Of a DNA stretch of 64,000 bases, positions 38,933 to 46,649 are shown piece by piece. The DNA comes from Lachnospiraceae bacterium (GTDB taxonomy: Bacteria > Bacillota > Clostridia > Lachnospirales > Lachnospiraceae), in the NCBI GenBank assembly GCA_024692955.1, contig JAILLW010000117.1, positions 1 through 64,000 of the forward strand, read 5' to 3'. Numbering within the stretch: the stretch's first letter is position 1; each line of letters starts with the position of its first letter. The position numbers were made by a program, and so were the translations under genes. Under the pieces are notes generated by a model. That model was not told the origin of the DNA, searched no databases, and was given only the letters and a program-made list of their open reading frames with translations.

Positions 38933-40114
38933 ATGACAGATACCTATTACCTGATCGACTATGAAAACGTGGGAACCAACGGACTTTCCGGCTGTGACCG
39001 CCTGAAGGACCGGGACCACATCTATCTTTTCTATACGGACAACGCGAAGAATACGAGCCTCGATATCTTCCATGACCATGGCGGCGCGGAACTGATCGTG
39101 AACAAGGTATCCGCCGGCAAACAGTCCGCGGATATGCATATCATCTCCTTTCTGGGATTTCTGATCGGCCTTCACGGACAGGACGGAAGTTATGTGATCA
39201 TCAGCAACGACACGGATTTCGACAAGGTACTCCGTTACTGGAAAGACTCGAGGAACGTATCCGTAAAAAGGGCAAGATCCATCAAATATATCCTGAACGG
39301 AAAGCAGGCGGATCTTCGTGCGGGCGATGTAAAGAAAACAAGCGCGAAGGCTTCGGAAAAGACAAAGAGCGAGGATACGGCAGCGGCGAAAGAATCTGCC
39401 GGGAAAAAGACGGCCGCGGCGAAGGAACCTGCCGGGAAAAAAGCTGCAACGGGAAGCAAACGGACGAAAGCGACTCAGGATTCCGCAAAGGACCTTCCGA
39501 AGCCCGCGGGAAACGTGGATGAAGAGCTTAAGAGCGCGCTTTCCGAGGCTGACTTTGAGGAAGTCGTGATCGATGAAGTGACGGCTTTTGTGAAATCCCA
39601 TTACGGGGAGGACGAATTCCTGACGAAGATTCATAACGACCTTCGGAAGAAATATGACAATTATCTCGATGTCTATGAGATCATCAAGCCGATCCTGAAC
39701 CGGCAGCAGGAAAAGACGGCCGTTACGCCCGCGGAAGAAGCTCCGGCTGCGAAGTCCGAAGAGACCGCGAAGAAGGCCGCCGGAAGAAGAAAAACCGTGA
39801 AGAAGCCCGCGGATGCGAAGGATACGGCTAAGGAAAAAGAAGAGAAGCCGTCCGCACCCGAAGAAAAGAAAACAAGAACGGGAAAGTCCTCCGCGGATAA
39901 GGGCGCTGCGAAGACCGCTCTTAACAATGAGATCCAGAAGACCTTAAGCAAGGCCGGGATCGAGGCGGAGATCAGTAATGAAGTAGCCGCGATGGTGGTA
40001 AAGAACATCAACGAAAAGGCCGGGAAGCAGACGATCTACCGGACGATCATTTCAAAATACGGACGGACAAAGGGGCTTGCCGTATATAAGGAGATCAAGG
40101 ACCGCCTGAGCTGA
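38933..40114 (+). CDS. PIN/NYN-like nuclease-fold protein with Lys/Ala-rich linkers and two repeated C-terminal helical modules
   Basis: YYLIDYENVGTNGLSG; DMHIISFLGFLIG; VIISNDTDFDKVLRYW acidic positions; K/A-rich linkers; duplicated modules near residues 200-260 and 330-395. Confidence 0.75.
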   Translation: MTDTYYLIDYENVGTNGLSGCDRLKDRDHIYLFYTDNAKNTSLDIFHDHGGAELIVNKVSAGKQSADMHIISFLGFLIGLHGQDGSYVIISNDTDFDKVLRYWKDSRNVSVKRARSIKYILNGKQADLRAGDVKKTSAKASEKTKSEDTAAAKESAGKKTAAAKEPAGKKAATGSKRTKATQDSAKDLPKPAGNVDEELKSALSEADFEEVVIDEVTAFVKSHYGEDEFLTKIHNDLRKKYDNYLDVYEIIKPILNRQQEKTAVTPAEEAPAAKSEETAKKAAGRRKTVKKPADAKDTAKEKEEKPSAPEEKKTRTGKSSADKGAAKTALNNEIQKTLSKAGIEAEISNEVAAMVVKNINEKAGKQTIYRTIISKYGRTKGLAVYKEIKDRLS

Positions 40115-40165
40115 AAGGGCGCGTAACGGAAACAGATTTGGAACAATAAGAAGGAGACATTGAAA

Positions 40166-41416
40166 ATGGCGAGTGAAATCCGTGACATCAATCTGGCGGA
40201 GTCGGGAGAAAGAAAGATCGAATGGGTCGAGAGAAACTGCGATCTTTTAAGAACGCTGAGGGATGAATTTGCGAAAACGAAGCCCTTTGCCGGGAAAAAG
40301 ATCGCGCTTTCCGTTCATCTGGAAGCAAAAACGGCGTTTCTCTGCCTGGTGCTCAATGCCGGCGGGGCCGAAATGTATGTGACGGGCTCCAACCCGCTTT
40401 CCACACAGGATGATGTGGCGGCGGCTCTCGTAAAGGCGGGACTCGAGGTTCATGCCTGGTACGGAGCGACGGCCGGGGAATATGAGACGCATATCCGGCA
40501 TACACTGGAGGCGGGACCGAACATCATCATCGATGACGGCGGAGATCTCGTGAACATGGTTCATAACGAAATGCCGGAACTCATACCCGGGATCATCGGA
40601 GGCTGTGAGGAAACAACGACCGGCATCATCCGGCTGGAGGCGATGAACGCCGCCGGAAAACTGGCTTTCCCAATGGTACGTGTGAACAATGCGGACTGCA
40701 AACACCTTTTCGACAACCGCTACGGAACGGGCCAGTCGGTCTGGGACGGGATAAACCGGACTACGAATCTGATCGTTGCGGGAAAGATCGTGGTCGTAGC
40801 AGGCTACGGCTGGTGCGGAAAAGGAACCGCGATGCGGGCCAAGGGCCTCGGAGCGCGCGTGATCGTGACGGAGATCGACCCGGTGAAAGCCATCGAGGCG
40901 GTGATGGACGGCTTTGACGTAATGCCGATGAACGAAGCGGCGAAGGTCGGAGACTTCTTCGTGACGGTAACGGGCTGTGACGGTGTCATCGACAAGGAAG
41001 ATTTCGCGGTGATGAAAGAGGGCGCTGTCCTCTGCAACGCCGGACACTTCGACTGTGAAGTCGATATGGCCTGGCTGAAGGCGAACGCGGTTGAAATGAG
41101 GGAGCAGAGAAAGAATATCATGGGCTACAAACTTCCCACCGGGCAGTGGATCTTCGTGCTCGCGGAAGGAAGACTTGTGAACCTTGCGGCGGGTGACGGC
41201 CACCCGGCCGAGATCATGGACATGAGCTTCGCGATCCAGGCACTGTCCGCGAAATATCTCGTGGAGCACGGAAGCGAGCTGAAGGAAAAACTGATCGATG
41301 TTCCGAGAGAGGTTGACCGGGATGTGGCATACCGGAAACTGAAATTCCTCGGCAAGGAGATCGATGTCCTGACTCCGGAGCAGGAAAAGTATCTGCACTC
41401 ATATAATCTGGACTGA
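40166..41416 (+). CDS. ahcY: Adenosylhomocysteinase
   Basis: GAEMYVTGSNPLSTQDDVAAAL; NNADCKHLFDNRYGTGQSVWDGI; VVVAGYGWCGKGTAMRAKGLGARVIVTEIDPVKAIEA. Confidence 0.94.
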   Translation: MASEIRDINLAESGERKIEWVERNCDLLRTLRDEFAKTKPFAGKKIALSVHLEAKTAFLCLVLNAGGAEMYVTGSNPLSTQDDVAAALVKAGLEVHAWYGATAGEYETHIRHTLEAGPNIIIDDGGDLVNMVHNEMPELIPGIIGGCEETTTGIIRLEAMNAAGKLAFPMVRVNNADCKHLFDNRYGTGQSVWDGINRTTNLIVAGKIVVVAGYGWCGKGTAMRAKGLGARVIVTEIDPVKAIEAVMDGFDVMPMNEAAKVGDFFVTVTGCDGVIDKEDFAVMKEGAVLCNAGHFDCEVDMAWLKANAVEMREQRKNIMGYKLPTGQWIFVLAEGRLVNLAAGDGHPAEIMDMSFAIQALSAKYLVEHGSELKEKLIDVPREVDRDVAYRKLKFLGKEIDVLTPEQEKYLHSYNLD

Positions 41417-41444
41417 TAAAGACGTAAGGGAAGGAGTTGCCCGG

Positions 41445-42380
41445 ATGATCCTTGGCGCGCTGGAAGCCGGCGGAACGAAAATGGTCTGCGCGGTTGGAAA
41501 TGAAAAAGGTGAGATCTTTGATCAGGTTTCGATCCCCACGACCGATCCCGGGGAGACGATCCCGAAGATCCTTGCATATTTTGCCGATAAAGATCCGGAA
41601 GCCCTGGGAGTGGCATCCTTCGGCCCGATCGATCCGGATCCGGAGTCGGAAACCTATGGCTACATCCTGTCGACACCTAAGATTTCCTGGCAGAATTACG
41701 ATCTTCTCGGGAATCTTAAAAAGAGCCTCGGTATTCCGATGGGCTTTGATACGGATGTGAACGGCTCGCTCCTCGGAGAGGTGACTTACGGAAGCGCGAA
41801 GGGTCTTTCGGATGCCGTATATATCACCATCGGAACCGGAATAGGCGGCGGCGTGATGTCCGGCGGAAAACTGCTCCACGGAATGCTTCACTCCGAACTG
41901 GGCCATATCCGGCTGACACCCCGTCCCGATGATACCTACCGGGGGAAGTGCCCCTTCCACGGAACCTGCTTTGAAGGACTGGCAGCAGGCCCTGCCATTG
42001 AAGAGCGCTGGGGAAGGAAAGCCTTTGAACTTGCGGACCGGGATGAGGTCTGGGAACTGGAAGCATATTATATAGCACAGGCCCTTTCGGATCTGATCCT
42101 TATCCTTTCTCCGAAAAAGATCATCCTCGGAGGAGGCGTGATGCATCAGGAACAGCTTTTTCCGCTCATCCGGAAAAAGGTAAAAGAAGAACTTAACGGA
42201 TATCTGGATACGGCGCTTTTAAGGGATATGGATCATTATATCGTACCCTCGGCGCTTAATGACAATCAGGGGATCTTAGGCTGCTTAAAACTTGCGTTTG
42301 ATGCCCGAACCACGCTTCCTTTGCCGAACCGGTCATTGATCTCATCCAGCGCGGAATCAAGTTTTTCGAGTTTCTCATAA
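41445..42380 (+). CDS. ROK-family fructokinase-like sugar kinase
   Basis: GALEAGGTKMVCAVGN; FDTDVNGSLLGEVTYGSAKG; YITIGTGIGGGVMSGGKLLHGMLHSELGHI; CPFHGTCFEGLAAGPAI. Confidence 0.92.
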   Translation: MILGALEAGGTKMVCAVGNEKGEIFDQVSIPTTDPGETIPKILAYFADKDPEALGVASFGPIDPDPESETYGYILSTPKISWQNYDLLGNLKKSLGIPMGFDTDVNGSLLGEVTYGSAKGLSDAVYITIGTGIGGGVMSGGKLLHGMLHSELGHIRLTPRPDDTYRGKCPFHGTCFEGLAAGPAIEERWGRKAFELADRDEVWELEAYYIAQALSDLILILSPKKIILGGGVMHQEQLFPLIRKKVKEELNGYLDTALLRDMDHYIVPSALNDNQGILGCLKLAFDARTTLPLPNRSLISSSAESSFSSFS

Positions 42381-43471
42381 TCCGTGGTATCAAAAAGCGA
42401 CAATTGGCGTCCCGCATCCGGGGACGCTATTTTTGTGGTCTGAACACCGACGAGGCGGATGGGCCGGCCGTCCCATATTTCCTGAAAGAGGCGGCAGACC
42501 TTTTCATAAAGTTCGCTCGTGATGTTCGTCGGGGCGGTCATGGTCACCTGATGGGAAGCCCTTGAGAAATCGGCATATTTCAGGATCACTCCGACCGTTT
42601 CGATCCGGACGCCGTCATGACGAAGACGGGAGGCGACCTTTTCGGTGAGTTCCCGGAGGATCTCACGGGCTTCTCCGGGATCCGTGATGTTGTATGGCGT
42701 GGTCGTCTCGTTGGAATAGCCTTTCGCGTCCGGACGGATGCTTTCCACCTCGCTTTCGTCGATCCCGTTCGCGCTCTGCCACAACCCTTCTCCTGCTTTT
42801 CCGAGGATCCTCTTCAGGGTATTCCGGTCATAATGCGCGAGATCGCCGATGGTCCGGATCCCGAGAGAGTGAAGCTTCGATGCGGTATTTTTCCCAACGA
42901 AAAAGAGATCCCCGACGGGAAGCGGCCACATCTTCGACGGGATCTCGCTCTGAAAGAGCGTATGGGTACGGTCCGGCTTTTGGAAATCCGAGGCCATTTT
43001 GGCACAGAGCTTGCAGTTCGCGACACCGACATTTACCGTGAAGCCGAGTTCCCGACGGATCTGTTCGCGGATACGGTCTGCCGCTTCGGCAGGCTTTCCG
43101 AACAGAAGCTCCGTGCCGGTCATGTCGACGAAGGCTTCGTCAATGCTGAACTGTTCTACTTTTTCGGAGTATTGTTTCAGGATCGCGATGAATTTCGCGG
43201 AATATCCGTGATAGAGACTGTGATGGGGAGGAATGATCTTAAGTCCCGGGCATTTCCGCAGGGCATTCACGATCGGCTCGCCGGTCGTTACCCCGTAGGG
43301 CTTCGTCAGGATCGACTTCGCAAGTATGATCCCGTGCCGCCGCTCGATATCCCCGCCGACTGCCGCAAGTTCTTCGCGGTAATCTTCGGTTCCGCCGTTC
43401 TTCAGGTTTTCACACGCCTCCCAGGATAAAAACGCGCTGTTGACATCGATGTGAAAGATGATCCGCTCCAT
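42266..43471 (-). CDS. dinB: Y-family DNA polymerase IV (DinB-like)
   Basis: IIFHIDVNSAFLSWEA; YSEKVEQFSIDEAFVDMTG; VNVGVANCKLCAKMASDFQKP; beta-clamp-type motif RQLSLFD near the C-terminus. Confidence 0.93.
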   Translation of the reverse strand: MERIIFHIDVNSAFLSWEACENLKNGGTEDYREELAAVGGDIERRHGIILAKSILTKPYGVTTGEPIVNALRKCPGLKIIPPHHSLYHGYSAKFIAILKQYSEKVEQFSIDEAFVDMTGTELLFGKPAEAADRIREQIRRELGFTVNVGVANCKLCAKMASDFQKPDRTHTLFQSEIPSKMWPLPVGDLFFVGKNTASKLHSLGIRTIGDLAHYDRNTLKRILGKAGEGLWQSANGIDESEVESIRPDAKGYSNETTTPYNITDPGEAREILRELTEKVASRLRHDGVRIETVGVILKYADFSRASHQVTMTAPTNITSELYEKVCRLFQEIWDGRPIRLVGVQTTKIASPDAGRQLSLFDTTDYEKLEKLDSALDEINDRFGKGSVVRASNASFKQPKIP

Positions 43472-43477
43472 GAATCA

Positions 43478-43506
43478 AGTATCGAACATGTGTTCATGAA
43501 TGTCAA
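43478..43506 (-). promoter_or_regulatory. SOS promoter of dinB: TTGACA-N17-GATACT with LexA box TGAACACATGTTCG (43483-43496)
   Basis: + strand CGAACATGTGTTCA at 43483-43496; agtatc 43478-43483; tgtcaa 43501-43506. Confidence 0.78.
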
Positions 43507-44357
43507 GAGGGATCTTCCGGATCCACCGTATCTTTCCGGTAAAGAAGGAAATACGCTCCGAAGAATGTCAGGGCTCCGAATACGGCAACAAAGATGTTAA
43601 GCCCCCATTGGGAAAGAGGAAGGGCTTCCTTCATATAAAGCGCGGCTGTCATGTCCGTAAGGGTATGAAGCAGGATCGCCAAAGGATAGAGCCAGAATTT
43701 CTTCCGCTCTTTGCAGGCATAGAAAACGAGGATTGAAGCTCCGACATGAAACAGAAACGCGAAGATCCGTTCAAACACACCGATACCGAGATCGGATAAG
43801 GAAAATGTAGCAAGCTGCGCTGCGACCGCATAGGCTTGGTCTGCCTGCTCCGGTGCCAGCGCCTTCGCCTGTTCGACGACAGCCTCAAATGCACCGCTGT
43901 TGATCATAAAGGCATAGGAAATGTTGCTGATGTAGGTGAGTCCCAGGATCAGCATCACCTCGAAGCCTCCGTGCCCGATCCCGTAGGAGACGGAAGTCTC
44001 TCGGTTTTTCCGTTTTCCGAGCACGGTCTTAAACGCGATGAGCCTTCCAGTTTCTTCAAACACCCCCGGGAAAAGCCCCACGAGAAAAGCCCAGAGGATG
44101 GGCCGCGCGTTAATGAAACGGGCGGCGGCATGATCCGGAAGGCCCATCTGTGTCGGGAAGACCAGAACGTTCTGGATCGGTTTTTCGAGGATGAGCGCAA
44201 AGAGGAGAAAGGTCACCGCTCCGACCAGGATCGTCGAAAAGCGCTCCTTTTTCACGAGCTTCCAGATGATCGCGATGATCAACGGAACGATCAGAAACAG
44301 GCACAGGCCGATGATCATCAAAGTCAGCTGCTGAGTTCCTACTTTTTCGAATTCCAT
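43503..44357 (-). CDS. YhfC-family putative intramembrane metalloprotease
   Basis: Multi-TM; GVFEETGRLIAFK, SYGIGHGGFEVMLI, FHVGASILVFYA, ILLHTLTDMTAA conserved motifs. Confidence 0.82.
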   Translation of the reverse strand: MEFEKVGTQQLTLMIIGLCLFLIVPLIIAIIWKLVKKERFSTILVGAVTFLLFALILEKPIQNVLVFPTQMGLPDHAAARFINARPILWAFLVGLFPGVFEETGRLIAFKTVLGKRKNRETSVSYGIGHGGFEVMLILGLTYISNISYAFMINSGAFEAVVEQAKALAPEQADQAYAVAAQLATFSLSDLGIGVFERIFAFLFHVGASILVFYACKERKKFWLYPLAILLHTLTDMTAALYMKEALPLSQWGLNIFVAVFGALTFFGAYFLLYRKDTVDPEDPS

Positions 44358-44406
44358 ATGCGTTCACCTCCGTTTTTCCAATTATATCGCATATTTATCA
44401 TTACTG

Positions 44407-45552
44407 TCACAACGACTTTTTCAGTCCGTAGTTTTTCAGAAATTCCGGGACAGCTAATTCTTTCGCCTGTACGGAAGCTCTGGCAGGTGCAGTCTGAATT
44501 ATATTGATACGTTTCGGAGGATCCGGCTTTATGGAAACGGAAGGCCGGGTTATGGCGGACTGCTTGCTGCCAACGCATATCGGTTTTGAAGGATGCTCTT
44601 TAAGCCCCGTAGCGATAAGAGTCACGATGGAAGTATTATCGGTGCTTTTTTCTTCATCGGTCACCGTACCCCATATGATCTGTACTTCGGGACCCGCCAG
44701 ATCTTTTACATACTGTATCGCCTCATTGACCTCTTTCATTTTCACACGTCCGGCGGTATTGATCAGGATGTTTTTTGCATTTGTGATATCGGTAGTAAGA
44801 AGAGGGGCTGCGATCGCATCTTTAACGGCCTCAATGAGAGGCTTGGATTCATTGGCAATGCCGATTCCGAGATGACCGATCCCTTTATCTTTGAGTGTTG
44901 TTCGGATGTCATTGAAATCAATATTAACAATCCCTTTGTTGAAAATGATATTCGTAACGCCCTCTATGGTATGTTTCAGTACATTATCCGCCATCAGAAA
45001 CGCATCCTCGAGGTCAAGATCCTTATCTGAGATTTCCAGAAGTCTGTCATTCGGAACAACGAGAAGAGTGTCTACGGCATGTAGAAGATTGTTGAGTCCA
45101 TCAGAAGCCGAAAGTACTCTGGACGGACCTTCAAAAGAAAACGGCAGTGTCACGACTGCGATCGTGAGGATCCCGGCTTCTTTGCAAAGTTTAGCTATGA
45201 TGGGGATTGCTCCGGTACCCGTTCCTCCGCCGAGACCGCAGGTCAATATAACCATATCTGCATCCGACAGCAATTCCTTGATGTCATTTTTGCTTTCTTC
45301 AGCGGCAGCTTCCCCGATCATCGGATCGGCACCCGCTCCGTTTCCTCCGGTCAGTTTGGCGCCGATCTGAAGCGTAGTTTCGGCTTTACATTCCGTTAAA
45401 ACCTGATTATCCGTATTGATCGCGATGTATTTTACATTTCGATTATCGTTTTTGATCATACGATCGACGGCATTATTTCCGGCTCCACCTATTCCGACAA
45501 TGCAGATACTCGGTTTGTTATTTTGTGAATTTACGATTTTTGCTTCTAACAT
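44407..45552 (-). CDS. FtsZ-family GTPase, divergent, outside a dcw cluster
   Basis: ICIVGIGGAGNNAVDRMI; TCGLGGGTGTGAIPIIAKLCKEAG tubulin signature; LPFSFEGPSRVLSASDGLNNLLHAVDTLLVVPNDRLLEI; C-terminal peptide-like AVPEFLKNYGLKKSL. Confidence 0.9.
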   Translation of the reverse strand: MLEAKIVNSQNNKPSICIVGIGGAGNNAVDRMIKNDNRNVKYIAINTDNQVLTECKAETTLQIGAKLTGGNGAGADPMIGEAAAEESKNDIKELLSDADMVILTCGLGGGTGTGAIPIIAKLCKEAGILTIAVVTLPFSFEGPSRVLSASDGLNNLLHAVDTLLVVPNDRLLEISDKDLDLEDAFLMADNVLKHTIEGVTNIIFNKGIVNIDFNDIRTTLKDKGIGHLGIGIANESKPLIEAVKDAIAAPLLTTDITNAKNILINTAGRVKMKEVNEAIQYVKDLAGPEVQIIWGTVTDEEKSTDNTSIVTLIATGLKEHPSKPICVGSKQSAITRPSVSIKPDPPKRINIIQTAPARASVQAKELAVPEFLKNYGLKKSL

Positions 45553-45564
45553 CTCAGAACCTCC

Positions 45565-45685
45565 TTAGCATAAATGCATTTCGATGTTCGCATAAATGCG
45601 AATCCAGTTTGAAGATAACATTTTCCGGTTGTTCTCGTCAACAGTATATTTGCAAAAATGCAAAAATCATTTGCAAATATGCGAC
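45565..45685. promoter_or_regulatory. Four-site operator array, consensus TTYGCAW-AW-ATGCRAA, flanking the ftsZ-like promoter
   Basis: Sites at 45565-45580, 45587-45602, 45649-45664, 45670-45685; reverse-strand promoter TTGACG (45636-45641)-N17-TTATCT (45613-45618) lies between the two pairs. Confidence 0.72.
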
Positions 45686-45694
45686 CAGTGTGAT

Positions 45695-45710
45695 AATCTG
45701 ATATCAGATT
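45695..45710. promoter_or_regulatory. 16-bp perfect palindrome AATCTGATATCAGATT near the XRE gene promoter
   Basis: Direct reading; lies about 18 bp before the XRE start codon. Confidence 0.55.
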
Positions 45711-45727
45711 CTGACGGGAGGCGCTAT

Positions 45728-46132
45728 ATGAAAATCGGTGAACGGATAAAGGAAATCAGAAGAGTCCGAGGCATGTCAGTGGAAGAAGTTGCAGGGAAAC
45801 TTGGTGTTTCCGTATCTACATTATACCGGTATGAGAATTCTTCGATCAGCAAGATCCCGATCGATGTGATCGACAGGCTGTGCGCTGTGTTCGGCATTAC
45901 GGCAGGTGAGCTGATGGGAAATAATGAACAGGGAAACAGCGAAGAATTGCCATCTTCCTTTGTTAATGCTGAACAGGCCATGGCATTTATGCTGAAAATG
46001 CCGGTTCTTGCAGCTTACGGCGGCTATGATATTGAATCCATGGATGACAGGACGATCGTTGAATTTGCAAATGAGATTCTTTCCCAGCTCAGGCTGGTAA
46101 GCTATAAATATAGGAATCAAGAGCGGCCATGA
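45728..46132 (+). CDS. XRE/Cro-C1 HTH transcriptional regulator
   Basis: MKIGERIKEIRRVRGMSVEEVAGKLGVSVSTLYRYENSSISKIPIDVIDRLCAVFGITAGELMG. Confidence 0.92.
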   Translation: MKIGERIKEIRRVRGMSVEEVAGKLGVSVSTLYRYENSSISKIPIDVIDRLCAVFGITAGELMGNNEQGNSEELPSSFVNAEQAMAFMLKMPVLAAYGGYDIESMDDRTIVEFANEILSQLRLVSYKYRNQERP

Positions 46133-46563
46133 GTAATCTTCGGACAAAAGAAATTATCTCCTTTGCCAAAGGACTTCGAAAGAACTGGGGAAGCGATCCT
46201 ATAAAGATCGCGGAACGTTTTGGCCTAAAGATCGTGTTCCGGCCGGGAAACAGGCTTTCTGCTTATACGATCAAACTGGATAATTATCCGACGATCATCT
46301 CTGTTTCAGGGTGTGATGATCATGTCGGAAGACAAGTTCTTTGTGCGCATGAACTGGGACATGCCCTTCTTCATGACTCCGGAGTCAATCGGTTTGAAGG
46401 GACTTACAGGACGATCGCAGATGATACGGAGTACGAAGCGAATCTCTTTGCGGTCGCGCTTCTTTTTGATGAGAATGATTTCAATATATCTCTGTCGAGC
46501 ATGAGTAATTATGTCTTGAAAGGAATTCTGGATTACAATCTTGGATTTTCATCGTTTACTTGA
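46129..46563 (+). CDS. ImmA/IrrE-family metallo-endopeptidase
   Basis: IISVSGCDDHVGRQVLCAHELGHALLHDSG (HExxH); DDTEYEANLFAVALLF; 4-bp overlap with the XRE gene. Confidence 0.92.
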   Translation: MSNLRTKEIISFAKGLRKNWGSDPIKIAERFGLKIVFRPGNRLSAYTIKLDNYPTIISVSGCDDHVGRQVLCAHELGHALLHDSGVNRFEGTYRTIADDTEYEANLFAVALLFDENDFNISLSSMSNYVLKGILDYNLGFSSFT

Positions 46564-46566
46564 ATA

Positions 46567-46634
46567 AAAGTATAAAAAGGTATAAAATTTTCAAAAAAGT
46601 ATAAAAAGGTATAAAGCAAACAAGAAAGTATAAA
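46567..46634 (+). repeat. Phased direct-repeat array: AAAGTATAAAAAGGTATAAA twice plus a half unit
   Basis: GTATAAA at 46570, 46580, 46599, 46609, 46628 (spacings 10, 19, 10, 19; 29-bp unit). Confidence 0.85.
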
Positions 46635-46649
46635 CCGAGGAAATGATAC

